Notes: a model not told the origin generated them from the sequence alone. Positions 35,943-45,956 are shown, counted from the first letter of the stretch. The stretch is DNA of 64,000 nt from Oscillatoriales cyanobacterium (GCA_004293365.1 RDYN01000027.1:1-64000); one strand, 5' to 3'. Program-made: numbers and translations.

Positions 35943-35965
35943 ATGTAGGGTGCGCAATGCGCACT
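35943..35965. repeat. GTGCGCAATGCGCAC palindrome
   Basis: GTAGGGTGCGCAATGCGCAC follows a GAGCATAATTAATTAGGTTTATAGCTCTCAAT-type context that recurs at 36353-36375. It is one of several copies in the window (24488, 36377, 36395, 36594, 36674, 51640). Confidence 0.7.
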
Positions 35966-36037
35966 GTTCACGACTCTGTGATACCATCTCCGTAAAAATA
36001 TGCGGTTTGTGTATCACCAAACAGTCAGGAGAACCCA

Positions 36038-36311
36038 ATGATCCATCCTCAGAACGTCGAAAAATATGCGGGCAACTTAACGGAATTGGCTGAGGATGTC
36101 GGCAATTTGAAGTATGATGCCCTAGCGGAGTTCCTGCACGTTTTGTCCGCCAAGATTGAAAAGGATGGAGCAAAAGATAAAGCACTCGCGCCGCGCACAA
36201 CTGTCTTCCTCTTTACACGCCTGCTCCGCTCATTTGTCGGAGGTGGCATCAAGCATCGATCGAGCCTGGCACATCTCAGAGCCATACATGACCGCAGATC
36301 CTATTGACTAA
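36038..36311 (+). pseudogene. Frameshifted small cyanobacterial gene
   Basis: The first 48 codons (MIHPQNVEKYAGNLTELAED, YDALAEFLHVLSAKIEKDG) read as a typical short cyanobacterial hypothetical protein of about 85-90 residues. After KDKA the natural continuation lies in the +1 frame: RRAQLSSSLHACSAHL, SIDRAWHISEPYMTADPID, then TAA at 36309-36311. A single-base change at about 36178-36190 therefore splits the gene. It could be a true pseudogene or a sequencing error. CAGTCAGGAGAACCC precedes the ATG, a good ribosome binding site, so the gene was recently functional. Confidence 0.65.
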
Positions 36312-36374
36312 GCAGAACATCAATCGGTCGTGCGTAATGCTTTTATGATAGTCAATTAGGTTTATAGCTCTCAA

Positions 36375-36420
36375 TGTAGGGTGCGCAATGCGCACGGCCG
36401 TGCGCATTGCGCACCCTACT
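36375..36420. repeat. Double GTGCGCAATGCGCAC palindrome
   Basis: GTAGGGTGCGCAATGCGCAC is followed directly by an inverted copy GTGCGCATTGCGCACCCTAC, joined by GGCC. It forms a long hairpin. Single copies follow at 36594-36614 and 36674-36694, all lying in the 500-bp gap downstream of metH. Confidence 0.75.
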
Positions 36421-36470
36421 GAATTAGCACCCTACATTGAGAGGGATTTGCTCCGCCCGCACTCCACTAC

Positions 36471-36590
36471 TTAAGCACTGAAGTATTTAGCCGCTGGGTG
36501 ATAAGTGATAATTGCCGTAGTGGATTGTTCCGGATAAAGTTGTTCGCTTTCATCCATATACAGGTTTATACGATCGCACTTTAACAAATC
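36471..36590 (-). repeat. Duplicated fragment of the metH 3' end
   Basis: About 118 bases match the metH 3' end (36822-36940) with only a few changes: ATAAGTGATAATTGCCGTAG here against ATAGGTGATAATTGCCGTAG there. It even includes a stop codon (TAA instead of TAG). It encodes the last 39 residues of MetH but has no start. The copies are separated by 230 bp containing palindromes and a MITE. Confidence 0.9.
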
Positions 36591-36708
36591 CAGCCGTGCG
36601 CAATGCGCACCCTACTGACATCGGCGGTTTTTTGATCCATCAAAGACTTATGCAATCTTGTCTATAGAAGTAAGGTGCGCAGTGCGCACCCTACAAATTA
36701 AGGAATGA

Positions 36709-36810
36709 GAATTAAATAATTTACACATATTTGTGGGATGGGCGGGACGCCCGTCCCTTATAGACGGGCGGGACGCCCATCCCACAATAATTAAAATTGT
36801 AAGTTATTTA
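36709..36810. mobile_element. MITE-like element, second copy
   Basis: The left end GAATTAAATAATTTACA and the right end TGTAAGTTATTTA are imperfect inverted repeats matching the ends of the element at 23079-23191. The core GTGGGATGGGCGGGACGCCC pairs with its complement. Both copies are preceded by a GGGATGAGA/GGAATGAGA sequence. It sits 12 bases downstream of the metH stop codon. Confidence 0.75.
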
Positions 36811-36821
36811 CAGGAGCGATC

Positions 36822-39800
36822 CTAAGCAGTGAAGTATTTAGCGGCTGGGTGATAGGTGATAATTGCCGTAGTGGATTGTTCCGGATAAAGTTGTTCGCTT
36901 TCATCCATGTACAGGTTTATACGATCGCACTTTAGCAAATCCAATTGCTTGTACTGATCCGCCATATTCGGACAAGCCGGATAGCCGAAACTGTAGCGCG
37001 AACCGCGATATCGCTGCGCCAGCATATCCCGAATATTGTCCGGTTCCTCGCTAGCAAAACCCAATTCCCGGCGAATTCGCGCGTGAGTCCATTCTGCTAC
37101 CGCTTCCGCCGTCTGTACCGCCAACCCGTGAAAGTAGAGATAATCGGTATATTGATTGTTAGCAAATAGCTTTTGCGCGTACTCGGTAGCAACTTCTCCC
37201 ACCGTCGCTACTTGCATCGGAAAAACATCGATTTTACCGGATTCTTTCGGCGCAAAGAAATCGGCAATGCACAGCCTGCGCGCCGATTTTTGCCGGGGAA
37301 ATGTCAATGTTGCAGCGGGTGTCGATACATCTTGCCCATTATCCATAATTTCCGGGTTGTACAGATGCAAAGAATTGCCTTCAGCTTGACAGGGAAAATA
37401 CCCGTAAATTGCTTGCGGGTGCAGTAACTTTTCAGTGATAATTTTGTGTTTCCATTCTTCCAATATCGGATAGACTTTCTCAGCTAAGAAAGCGTCGTAT
37501 TCTTCCCGCGATTGGTCTTTTGGCTTGCGGAATTGCCACTGTCCCGCAACTAATGCTTGCAAATCTAAGTGCCAGAAAATCTCTTCAAAGGGGATTTCTT
37601 CTGGCGAGAACAGTTTTGTACCCCAGAAAGGAGGATTCGGGCGATCGATATTTGCGTCAACTGCTTCGGATCTCCTGGTATCAACAATCACCGGAATGTC
37701 TGCTTTATTGGCATCCTCAACCGCAGTTTCTACCGAAGTTTTAGCTTCTTTCACCGCCCCGTTACCATTTTCAGCTTCATCCAAGAATCCTTGCAAATCT
37801 TCCCAGTTACCAGCAGATTTTGCTGGCATCAGTTTGTCCATAAAATGCAAGTCAGAAAACGCATCTTTGCCGTAAACAACTTTACCTTTGTAAGTATTTT
37901 GGCAATCTTCATGCACAAACTTGGGAGTCAAAGCCGCGCCGCCCAAAATTACGGGAACAGTGATACCTTTCTGGTTGAATACTTCCAGATTTTCCTTCAT
38001 AAATGCGGTGGATTTTACCAGCAAACCGCTCATCGCAATACAATCGGCTTTGTGCTTCTCGTAGGCTTCGATGATATTATCAACTGGCTGTTTAATTCCC
38101 AAATTAATCACTCGGTAGCCGTTGTTTGATAGAATAATATCAACCAAGTTTTTGCCGATATCGTGAACGTCGCCTTTAACAGTTGCAATGATGAATGTGC
38201 CTTTAGCGTTGTCCCCGGATTCGGACTTTTCCATGTGCGGTTCTAAATAGGCAACTGCCGCTTTCATGGTTTCTGCGGACTGCAATACAAATGGTAGCTG
38301 CATTTGTCCCGAACCGAACAATTCTCCGACTACTTTCATCCCGTCTAACAAGAAGGTATTGATAATTTGCAGCGGCGGATAGGTTTCTAAGGCTTTGGCG
38401 AGTTGGATGTCTAATCCAATTCTTTCGCCGTCGATGATGTGGCGCTTCAATCTTTCTTCTACGGGGAGGTTTTCGTCTTGGGTGCGATCGCGCTTGGTAG
38501 TTTTGCCCGCAAACACCGTTGTCAGGTCGCCCAAGGGGTCATAAACGCAAATATCGCCGTCGAACTCCCGTTCGTCGTAGATCAGTTTGCGGCAGATTTC
38601 CTGGTGTTTGGGGTCGATTTTGGCGATCGGCAAAATCTTATTAGCGCTGATAATAGCCGAATCCATCCCCGCCTGCATTGCTTCGTGCAAAAACATGGAA
38701 TTCAAAACTTGCCGCGCCGCCGGATTCAAGCCGAAGGAAATGTTAGAAACTCCTAAAATCACGTGACATCCGGGCAATTCTTCGCGGATGCGGCGGATAG
38801 ATTCGATGGTAGCCTTGCCGTTTTTTCGGTCTTCTTCAATCCCGGTAGAAATCGGCAAAGCCAGGGTGTCAAAAAAGATTTCCGATGCCGGAATTCCGTA
38901 GGCGAGGGCGGCGTTGTAGGCGCGTTGGGCGATCGCAAATTTTTGGTCAGCAGTGCGCGCCATCCCATCTTCATCAATCGTCCCGATCACAATCCCCGCG
39001 CCGTATTTCTTCGCCAACTCCAAAACTTGATAAAAACGCGGTTCTCCGTCTTCATAGTTAGTAGAATTTAGCAAACATTTGCCGCCCGCAACCTTCAAGC
39101 CGGCTTCCATCTTTTCCCACTCGGTGGAATCCAGCATTAAAGGCAAAGTTGCATTAGTCACAACGCGAGAAACTAATTCTTTCATATCGCGCACGCCGTC
39201 GCGCCCGACATAATCGACGTTGACATCGAGAACGTGCGCGCCTTCTCGCACTTGTTCTCTAGCCATTGCTACTAAACCGTCCCAGTCTTCGGCATTCAAC
39301 AAATCGCGACATTTTTTGGAACCGCTGGCGTTGAGTTTTTCGCCGACAATTAAGAAGGAATTCTCTTGTTCGTAGGGTTGGGCACTATAAATTGAAGCTG
39401 CGGCTGGTTCCCAAGTAATTTCGCGAATTTTGGGTTTAAGAGTTGTGCCAATTTCTGACAGTTCGCGGATGTGATCGTAGCGAGTGCCGCAGCAGCCGCC
39501 GATGACTTGCACGCCTAAGTCTTCGACAAAGCGCATCAAGGCCATTTTTAATTCAATTGGCGTCAGTTTGTAGTGCGCGTGACCGCCAATGTTTTCGGGT
39601 AAACCGGCGTTGGGCACGCAGGAAACGACGAAGGGCGAATGTTCGGATAGATATTTGACGTGTTCCGCCATGCGATCGGGCCCGGTAGCGCAGTTTAATC
39701 CTAAAATATCTATGGGATAGGGCTGCAAAATAGCTAAAGCGGCGCTGATGTCGGAACCGACTAGCATTGTGCCGGTGGCTTCCATTGTGACTGATACCAT

Positions 39801-40373
39801 CAACGGAATTCGCGCACCTTTTTTCTTAAATACTTCTTCAATGGCATTTAATGCTGATTTAATTTGCAGCACATCTTGACAAGTTTCGACAATAAATAAG
39901 TCAACGCCGCCGTCATAAAGTCCTTCGGCTTGTTCGGTAAAAGCGGCGGTGAGAGTGTCAAAATCAATGTGTCCTAAGGTTGGCAATTTGGTTCCGGGCC
40001 CGATCGAGCCTGCGACAAATCTCGGTTTTTCCGGCGTGTCAAATTCGGCTGCGATTCCCTTGGCGAGTTCGGCTGCGGTTTTGTTGAGATAATAGGCTTT
40101 GTCGGCTAAATCGTACTCCGCGAGCACGATGGAAGCAGCGCCGAAGGTGTCTGTTTCGATGACATCGGCGCCTGCTTCGAGGAATCCCCGGTGCACGTTG
40201 GCGACGGCTTCCGGTTTGGTGTGCACGAGATATTCGTTACAGCCTTCGTATTCTTTACCGCCGAAGTCTTCTGCGGTGAGGTTTTGGACTTGCAGGTTGG
40301 TTCCCATGGCGCCGTCGAAGACGATGACGGGGCGCGAGGGGTGGTGGAGTCGATCGAGAAATCTGCTATTCAT
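36822..40373 (-). CDS. metH: Cobalamin-dependent methionine synthase
   Basis: A 1183-residue four-module enzyme that transfers a methyl group from 5-methyltetrahydrofolate to homocysteine through B12. The homocysteine module (1-310) has zinc ligands C228 (LNCATGP) and C294/C295 (GGCCGT). The pterin module spans about 330-600 ([22 protein letters not shown]). The B12 cap and Rossmann domains cover about 630-860, with the axial ligand H737 in GDVHDIGKN. The SAM-dependent reactivation domain fills the C-terminus ([15 protein letters not shown] at about 1137). The full length suggests an active enzyme. A copy of its 3' end lies just downstream. I see no cobalamin riboswitch in the 90-base 5' gap. 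Confidence 0.96.
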   Translation of the reverse strand: MNSRFLDRLHHPSRPVIVFDGAMGTNLQVQNLTAEDFGGKEYEGCNEYLVHTKPEAVANVHRGFLEAGADVIETDTFGAASIVLAEYDLADKAYYLNKTAAELAKGIAAEFDTPEKPRFVAGSIGPGTKLPTLGHIDFDTLTAAFTEQAEGLYDGGVDLFIVETCQDVLQIKSALNAIEEVFKKKGARIPLMVSVTMEATGTMLVGSDISAALAILQPYPIDILGLNCATGPDRMAEHVKYLSEHSPFVVSCVPNAGLPENIGGHAHYKLTPIELKMALMRFVEDLGVQVIGGCCGTRYDHIRELSEIGTTLKPKIREITWEPAAASIYSAQPYEQENSFLIVGEKLNASGSKKCRDLLNAEDWDGLVAMAREQVREGAHVLDVNVDYVGRDGVRDMKELVSRVVTNATLPLMLDSTEWEKMEAGLKVAGGKCLLNSTNYEDGEPRFYQVLELAKKYGAGIVIGTIDEDGMARTADQKFAIAQRAYNAALAYGIPASEIFFDTLALPISTGIEEDRKNGKATIESIRRIREELPGCHVILGVSNISFGLNPAARQVLNSMFLHEAMQAGMDSAIISANKILPIAKIDPKHQEICRKLIYDEREFDGDICVYDPLGDLTTVFAGKTTKRDRTQDENLPVEERLKRHIIDGERIGLDIQLAKALETYPPLQIINTFLLDGMKVVGELFGSGQMQLPFVLQSAETMKAAVAYLEPHMEKSESGDNAKGTFIIATVKGDVHDIGKNLVDIILSNNGYRVINLGIKQPVDNIIEAYEKHKADCIAMSGLLVKSTAFMKENLEVFNQKGITVPVILGGAALTPKFVHEDCQNTYKGKVVYGKDAFSDLHFMDKLMPAKSAGNWEDLQGFLDEAENGNGAVKEAKTSVETAVEDANKADIPVIVDTRRSEAVDANIDRPNPPFWGTKLFSPEEIPFEEIFWHLDLQALVAGQWQFRKPKDQSREEYDAFLAEKVYPILEEWKHKIITEKLLHPQAIYGYFPCQAEGNSLHLYNPEIMDNGQDVSTPAATLTFPRQKSARRLCIADFFAPKESGKIDVFPMQVATVGEVATEYAQKLFANNQYTDYLYFHGLAVQTAEAVAEWTHARIRRELGFASEEPDNIRDMLAQRYRGSRYSFGYPACPNMADQYKQLDLLKCDRINLYMDESEQLYPEQSTTAIITYHPAAKYFTA

Positions 40374-40463
40374 CAGCGGTAAAAAGACGTAGGTGCTATA
40401 TATTTACATTTTTATCTATTGTGCAATATTCTCAACAGTTATGTGAATCTTGGGGAACGACTG

Positions 40464-41030
40464 ATGACTGAAGGATTTAATGCTGCTGACCGTAGTTCGA
40501 TCGCGCCTCTAATTTTACCGATCGCCCTGGATAATTGTCAAAATTCTGCTGCGGGCGCGGGTGTGGGGGGAAAACGGGCGATGGACTCTGAGGGGTTTTT
40601 TCGCTTAACTGTTGAGGATTTTTGCGAAAATGCGATCGAGATCATTAAACGAGTGATGCAAAAGGGCGATCGGATTATCTTACAGCAAGCCGGGGAAGAT
40701 GTAGGGGCGATCGTCCCCGAAACAGAATTTCAAAAGTTAGATTATCTCATGGAAGATCTCAAACCATCACAATTCTTTCCTGACGAAGAAGCATATTATG
40801 AAGATGATGGAGCCATCCACTGCATTTACCCGGACGAACTTGTAGAAGACCTTGATAATATCTTAGCAGATGTCCAGGAATTCGACGAATTATTTGGTTT
40901 ATTGCCCACAGAAGAAATGGGAGAAGATGTTGATATTTTCATCTCTGTAGCTATTCTCATGTCTATCGATCGTTTTTGGGTGCCAGACTACCTAATCGCC
41001 GAGCAAGCCCGATTAAAAATGCTATCATAA
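40464..41030 (+). CDS. Phd-like antitoxin-domain protein
   Basis: About 188 residues from the ATG at 40464, chosen because GGGGAACG lies 7 bases upstream; a longer frame from 40419 lacks this. A central segment (FRLTVEDFCENAIEIIKRVM, GDRIILQQAGEDVGAIVPE) resembles the Phd/YefM antitoxin fold, with the typical 'G-D-R-I-I-L...A-I-V' strand pair. The C-terminal half is strongly acidic (EEAYYEDDGAIHC, EEMGEDVDIF), which is unusual for an antitoxin. No toxin gene is adjacent, so a toxin-antitoxin role is unproven. Confidence 0.5.
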   Translation: MTEGFNAADRSSIAPLILPIALDNCQNSAAGAGVGGKRAMDSEGFFRLTVEDFCENAIEIIKRVMQKGDRIILQQAGEDVGAIVPETEFQKLDYLMEDLKPSQFFPDEEAYYEDDGAIHCIYPDELVEDLDNILADVQEFDELFGLLPTEEMGEDVDIFISVAILMSIDRFWVPDYLIAEQARLKMLS

Positions 41031-41109
41031 TACTATTCGTAGGGTGTGTCGCCATAGAAAATACGTCGCATCCTCTCGACAATCTAATAGCGACGCACCT
41101 AACAATAAA

Positions 41110-41319
41110 AGGTTCGTAGTGCGGACTTCAGTCCGCATAAAATCAAAGGACTGAACTCCTCACTACGAACCTGACAACAATTAGAGAAATTTTCCAAAAT
41201 CCCAACCTATAATAAAGTATAAAAGGTTCGTAGTGCGGACTTCAGTCCGCGTAAAATCAAAGGACTGAAGTCCTCACTACGAACCTTTAAGAAGGACTGA
41301 AGTCCTCACTACGAACCTG
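41110..41319. repeat. GGACTTCAGTCC hairpin repeats, three copies
   Basis: Two full copies (41111-41171 and 41224-41285) run GTTCGTAGTGCGGACTTCAG to its inverted GAAGTCCTCACTACGAAC, with AAAATCAAAG in the loop. A half copy ends at 41319. They separate the gene at 40464 from the convergent gene at 41349. Confidence 0.85.
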
Positions 41320-41348
41320 TTAGTCTTAGAAAACATTAAAACTTTTCA

Positions 41349-42062
41349 TTATTTCTTTCTCATCTTTCTCTGTGAAACTCTTTTAGGCAGGTGCTTAATT
41401 TCACTTTCGGTTGGAACTTCCACTTTTTCTACAACTTCTAAATCCACAATTTCAACCTCGCCCCCGCTGATTTCTTCCGCTTCCTCAATCTCCTCCAAAT
41501 CCTGCTGATGTTCGATTAACTCCACTCCCAACCCAGAATCTAGAATCGGCAATTCATCGATTTTTTCACTAATCTCAGATTCTCCAATCAAATCCTCAAT
41601 TCCCGGCGCCACTAAATCTTCCTCAATTTCTTGACTAATTTGAGTTTCTCTAATTTCCTTCTCTACTAACTGCACCGATAACTGCTGGTTTTCCCTTGAC
41701 AAATGCTCAATCTGAGTCGCTTGAATTCTAAGCTGCTCATTCAAAACGCGAATTTCTCTGTTTTGCTGCTGAATCATTTCTTCGCCATCAGCAATAGTTC
41801 GATTTCTTTCTAAAATTACCTCATTTCTAGTTTCTAATTCCAAAGCGCTCATCGCTGCTTTAATTACATTATAAAAATGCGGCTTAGATACATCAACTTG
41901 TTTAGCATTATGGCGACTTTTCCCCAAAAGCCCCATCTTTTCTCCTTGTTTAACAGCCAACACAAAACCTTGATGATTTTTAATTTTTAATTCTTTGACA
42001 AAATCAACTTGAACTAAACTGCAAATATATCTGTGACAGTCATAATAAAACTCTGCTTTCAT
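41349..42062 (-). CDS. Coiled-coil protein, unknown function
   Basis: A 237-residue protein. Residues 1-75 look like a folded basic domain (FYYDCHRYICSLVQVDFVKE, GFVLAVKQGEKMGLLGK). Residues about 80-140 form a coiled coil (NRTIADGEEMIQQQNREIRV, LNEQLRIQATQIEHLSREN). The tail is acidic (EEIEEAEEISGGEVEIVD) and ends in a basic patch RVSQRKMRKK. No family is recognised; the layout resembles small DNA-associated or phage-regulatory proteins, but this is weak. Confidence 0.6.
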   Translation of the reverse strand: MKAEFYYDCHRYICSLVQVDFVKELKIKNHQGFVLAVKQGEKMGLLGKSRHNAKQVDVSKPHFYNVIKAAMSALELETRNEVILERNRTIADGEEMIQQQNREIRVLNEQLRIQATQIEHLSRENQQLSVQLVEKEIRETQISQEIEEDLVAPGIEDLIGESEISEKIDELPILDSGLGVELIEHQQDLEEIEEAEEISGGEVEIVDLEVVEKVEVPTESEIKHLPKRVSQRKMRKK

Positions 42063-42332
42063 GAAAAAGCACCCCTTTCTGCTACAGTCCGGCAGAATTA
42101 TACCACGAACAAGGTTAAAACTAGAACAAAATATCTAAACCTATGGTTTGCGCCGATCGCCCTACCATAATTTCATATCAATTCCAACTGCGCCGGAATG
42201 ATATAATTTCAAGTGTTGTAGGGGCTCCCCTCGCCAGTATCTTTGCCAGTATCGACAAATTATATAAACCCGCCCCCCCTAGGAGAATTCCGTATTTACT
42301 AAAATTAATCAAAAATCAATAATCGATCGCCC

Positions 42333-42959
42333 CTAATTGCGCTCTTTGCTGACATAAGCGACTTCCAATCCGTGACAGTAATAAGCTGTTTCTAAATCAA
42401 CAATTTCATGTTTAACTTGAGGTTCTATTTCAAACAAGCTTAACTGAATTGGCTCATTATTATTTTTACCTTTGTTAAACTTGCTCAAAAGTCTTGCTTC
42501 TAAATCCTGGTGCGATTCTAAACTGCCATCGGACAGAATGTGATTAATCTGCAAATTAAATTCTTTGAGTTTGTGGCAAACTAAAATCGTCCGGTGACAA
42601 GTAAGCGGGTCTTTTTCCGCACACATTAAACTGATTTTATAATGGGCTGCGCCTTTTAGCAAGCGCTGAATTCCTGCGGCAAATAGAGGAGTGGCTGCTA
42701 TGCGATCGTACAAAGCTTTACCGCTAGTATCGTAACAGCTTAAGTCTTCCGGCCTCGCGCCCAACTCTTGCCCCAAAAAAACATATTGAATCCCGACAGC
42801 AGACAGAGAAGCTGTAATTTCTGATTTATTAAAATGAGGTAAATAGCGGCTGAAAGGATGCGATCGCACGTCCGCCACCGCCGTAATTCGGTGTTGTTGC
42901 AGCAGCAAAAGAAACGCTTCAATACTGTGATTGGAGTGTCCGATCGTAAATAATTCCAT
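42333..42959 (-). CDS. DUF488 family protein
   Basis: A 208-residue protein with the DUF488 hallmarks FTIGHSNHSIEAF at the start, VADVRSHPFSRYLPHFN (about 30-46), GQELGARPED and the later LMCAEKDPLTCHRTIL with its conserved Cys and His. The fold is predicted to be TOPRIM-like or YeaO-like; the biochemical role is not established. It is probably cytosolic. It stands between the coiled-coil gene and DUF3082. Confidence 0.85.
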   Translation of the reverse strand: MELFTIGHSNHSIEAFLLLLQQHRITAVADVRSHPFSRYLPHFNKSEITASLSAVGIQYVFLGQELGARPEDLSCYDTSGKALYDRIAATPLFAAGIQRLLKGAAHYKISLMCAEKDPLTCHRTILVCHKLKEFNLQINHILSDGSLESHQDLEARLLSKFNKGKNNNEPIQLSLFEIEPQVKHEIVDLETAYYCHGLEVAYVSKERN

Positions 42960-43020
42960 TGCTTCGATCTTACTATTAAGTCTTCAGCTTGCAGGCGAGA
43001 TTTTCTGTGGTCTGATAGTT

Positions 43021-43374
43021 TCAACCTGCGGGTTTCTTCACCAACTTTTGAATCCAAATTTGCAAACCCAGCAGCATCAAACCGACGGCCGCCAGCCCAA
43101 ATACGCCCGTACCCAAAGCCACCATTCCCACTACCAAAGTTCGCACTGCGACACTAATTTTCAGCACAGTAATATTGGTGGAATGGACGGGCTTGCTAGC
43201 AAAATTTAGAGCGATCGACATAGTTAGCGAATACAAACCAAAAGCGAACACACTCGCGATCAGCGAACCAGTCACGCACCGCAAAACCGTCGGCTGCCGA
43301 GAAGATGCAGGCGTTGCATCCGCCGCCGAACTTAGAGGTTGAGATGTAGAATTTGGAGTAGTTAAATCAGCCAT
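43021..43374 (-). CDS. DUF3082 membrane protein
   Basis: A 117-residue cyanobacterial membrane protein. A disordered N-terminus (STSQPLSSAADATPASS) is followed by two hydrophobic helices (about 35-55 and 75-102, VVGMVALGTGVFGLAAVGLM) and a basic tail. It lies 184 bases downstream of ispE on the same strand, the position it usually occupies in cyanobacteria, as I recall. Function is unknown. Confidence 0.75.
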   Translation of the reverse strand: MADLTTPNSTSQPLSSAADATPASSRQPTVLRCVTGSLIASVFAFGLYSLTMSIALNFASKPVHSTNITVLKISVAVRTLVVGMVALGTGVFGLAAVGLMLLGLQIWIQKLVKKPAG

Positions 43375-43557
43375 GGCGATTTTAGATTTGAGATGTTAGA
43401 TTTTAGCTCTCTGGTTAATTCACCCAAACTAAAATCTGTGTTTGCTGACATTTTATCAGTTCTGCGAGTTCAATAGAATCCGTGCAAAGTTAGATTCATT
43501 TTTGCCGATCGCCCCCATTGGCGTTTAACGGACGATCGCGATCGCACCATCTGCGAG

Positions 43558-44535
43558 TTACACCCTCGCAATCGGCGGTTTCGCATCATTTCCTTCCGAA
43601 AAAATCCGAATCCCAGTATTGCTAAACTTTGCTACCCAAAAATCCAAATCGGGAGAAGCGATCGCACTTTTCACCCGTTCCATAACCTGCTGAGCCTGCT
43701 CTTGAGACTCGCAGAGTGCAAACACCGTCGGCCCGGAACCGGACATCATCGCGCCCAAAACCCCCGCCGACTCAAAAGCCTCCCGCAACTGCAACACCTG
43801 CGGGTACACGGGCAAAGCAACTTTTTCTAAATCGTTGTGCAGCAATTGACCAATTTTCGATCGATCTTTTTGGGCGATCGCCCCCACCATCGGCCCCGAA
43901 TGCAGTCTTTCCCGGCGACAGTCCAAATCCTCCGGCGCACAATAGGAACTACCGAACTGCTGGCGATAAGTTTGATACGACCAGGCCGTAGAAATACTGA
44001 GATTGCGAAACTTCGCCAGCACCACAGAAAAACCTCCCAAATCCGGCAGCGGAGACAGTTTATCCCCGCGGCCGGTTGCCAAAGCCGTACCTCCTCCAAT
44101 GCAAAAAGGCACATCCGAACCCAAAGTTCCCCCCAACTCTTGCAACTCCGACTGAGTGAGTCCCAATTGCCACAGCAAATCCATCCCGACTAAAACTGCG
44201 GCTGCATTTGCAGAACCGCCGGCGAGCCCCGCAGCCACCGGAATCTGCTTGTGAATGGCAATCTCGACTCCGCCGTATTTCGCCAAAGCATCGGGGAATT
44301 GCTGCGCCAACAAATCCGCCGCCCGGTAAGCGAGGTTATTCTTGTCCGGCGGGACTTGCGGGTGATCGCAGCGCACGCGGATCGTGTCCGTACCGATCGC
44401 GCGCAAGTCAATTCGATCGGCCAAATCTATGCTTTGAAGAACCATCGCCAGTTCGTGATATCCGTCGGGGCGATCGCCTATTATCTCCAAATACAGATTG
44501 ATTTTTGCTGAAGCTAGCAGAGAATATGAACGCAT
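43558..44535 (-). CDS. ispE: 4-diphosphocytidyl-2-C-methyl-D-erythritol kinase
   Basis: A 325-residue GHMP kinase of the MEP isoprenoid pathway, which phosphorylates CDP-methylerythritol. Motif 1 is SLLASAKINLYLEI (5-18), with the substrate-recognition YHELAMVLQSI. Motif 2 is PVAAGLAGGSANAAAVL (96-112), with D-containing LGSDVPFCIGGGTALATGRG (140-158). Motif 3 is MMSGSGPTVFALC (about 273-285). It supplies precursors for carotenoids, chlorophyll phytyl chains and quinones. Position after rsmA and before DUF3082 is a common cyanobacterial arrangement. Confidence 0.95.
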   Translation of the reverse strand: MRSYSLLASAKINLYLEIIGDRPDGYHELAMVLQSIDLADRIDLRAIGTDTIRVRCDHPQVPPDKNNLAYRAADLLAQQFPDALAKYGGVEIAIHKQIPVAAGLAGGSANAAAVLVGMDLLWQLGLTQSELQELGGTLGSDVPFCIGGGTALATGRGDKLSPLPDLGGFSVVLAKFRNLSISTAWSYQTYRQQFGSSYCAPEDLDCRRERLHSGPMVGAIAQKDRSKIGQLLHNDLEKVALPVYPQVLQLREAFESAGVLGAMMSGSGPTVFALCESQEQAQQVMERVKSAIASPDLDFWVAKFSNTGIRIFSEGNDAKPPIARV

Positions 44536-44579
44536 AGGTGATTAAGCCGCGGGTGAAAGAAACCCCTGGTTGAAATTAA

Positions 44580-44804
44580 TTGACACGAGTCAGAGTCCAT
44601 TTTCTCACAACTCAAAGGAAATATTATGCAGGAAATGTGGAAAACTTTTTTAGTTCGGGATCATTTATTCCTCACCGGCACTGCTATCTGTGGCAGACTC
44701 CTTTAGTCTGGCTTCACGTAGCCTCAGATTCAATAATTGCGATCGCCTATTTCTCGCTCCCGATTACACTGGTTTACTTTATTTCCAAACGCGAAAGTCA
44801 TTAG
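44580..44804 (+). pseudogene. N-terminal fragment of an ETR1-like membrane sensor kinase
   Basis: The frame ending at 44804 reads FIPHRHCYLWQTPLVWLHVA followed by SDSIIAIAYFSLPITLVYFISKRE. This is the first part of the four-helix membrane domain found at the N-terminus of many cyanobacterial histidine kinases and related in motif to the ethylene-binding domain (D-x2-IA-x-AYFS-P). It stops after the first helix; neither the rest of the domain nor a kinase follows. The segment before IPHRH is not conserved. It is best read as a gene remnant left between ispE and rsmA. Confidence 0.6.
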
Positions 44805-44976
44805 TCATTATTCATCAGTCATGTTTTGCGAGTAAACAAGAGTTCGCGAACGTTATTAATCATCAGTTATCACTAAACTTATTGCATAAATCTTTGATTG
44901 ATAGGCGAACCACAGATGCAACCGACGATGCAACGCAGATTATTTCCAGATAAGAAAGCTTGGGAGTGCAAGGATT

Positions 44977-45798
44977 CTAGTCATCGGAAAACAAATTATT
45001 GCTCAAATTTACCCATTGCGCCACGCTTAAATCTTCAGCGCGAGATTGAGGATTTATCTGTAACTCTTCTAACAATTGAACGAGTTTATCTAAATCCACA
45101 GATCCTTTCAAATTATTTCGCAGCATCTTGCGCTTGCTGCCAAATCCCAACTTGACTAAAGTCTCCAAATAGCGCGGATTAACTGCTGGCGTTTCTATTA
45201 CTCGGGGAATCAGCCGCACCACGGCAGAATCGACTTTTGGCGGCGGATAAAAGTCTCTTGACGGCACATCGCAAATTAACTCGCATTCTGCTAAATACTG
45301 CACCCGCACGGACAATGCGCCAAAAGCTGTCGAACCCGGTTTAGCGTAAAGCCTTTGGGCGACTTCTTTCTGCACTAAGAGCACGATCGCATCGAAGGGT
45401 TTCGCAACCGGCCCAGATATCGTTCCCAGGAGTTTTTGGAGGATGGGGCCGGTGATATTGTAGGGAATGTTGGCAACAACTTTATTGGGATCTTGGAATT
45501 TGGGAAAAGCCCTTAGTTCAGCCTCTAAATCCATTTCCAGAAAATCGCCTTGCAGCAGTAAAAAGTTATCGGTTTTGCCGAGTTGCTTGGCGAGTTTTAG
45601 GCACAAATCTCGATCGATCTCCACAGCAACAACAGACTCAGCCCCAGCCAGCAAGCGCCGAGTCAGAATCCCCGTACCCGGCCCGATTTCCAGGACGCGA
45701 TCGTCCTCCAAACTGGCTGCTTTGACAATCTTATCTAAGGCTTTCTCGCTTTTGAGCCAATGTTGAGCAAACTGTTTCCGGGGTCTGGTCGATCGCAT
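44977..45798 (-). CDS. rsmA: 16S rRNA dimethyladenosine transferase
   Basis: A 273-residue enzyme (alias KsgA) that dimethylates two adjacent adenosines at the 3' end of 16S rRNA. The start was placed at the ATG 45796-45798 (MRSTRPRKQFAQHWL), matching the usual family N-terminus; the frame extends 14 codons further upstream. Motif I is VLEIGPGTGILTRRLL. The catalytic NIPY motif (VVANIPYNITGPI) is present, as is the C-terminal helical domain (KLGFGSKRKMLRNNLKG). It heads the likely rsmA-ispE-DUF3082 cluster, though a sensor-kinase remnant lies between rsmA and ispE. Confidence 0.95.
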   Translation of the reverse strand: MRSTRPRKQFAQHWLKSEKALDKIVKAASLEDDRVLEIGPGTGILTRRLLAGAESVVAVEIDRDLCLKLAKQLGKTDNFLLLQGDFLEMDLEAELRAFPKFQDPNKVVANIPYNITGPILQKLLGTISGPVAKPFDAIVLLVQKEVAQRLYAKPGSTAFGALSVRVQYLAECELICDVPSRDFYPPPKVDSAVVRLIPRVIETPAVNPRYLETLVKLGFGSKRKMLRNNLKGSVDLDKLVQLLEELQINPQSRAEDLSVAQWVNLSNNLFSDD

Positions 45799-45956
45799 TT
45801 TTTGAATTCTTCGAGAAATCTTAGCCTGCCATTCTATCACAACCCCATATTTTTTCCCAAACTAAAGTCATGTTGATTTTTGTAAACAGGGGTTGAATTA
45901 AGCAAAAAACTTAGGCATCATAAAAAAATTAGCGATTAAAAATAAGTTGATTTCTT

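Noticed and set aside
40374-40463. Cobalamin riboswitch for metH
   Set aside because: The divergent gap is only 90 bases and shows no B12-box-like sequence or suitable structure.
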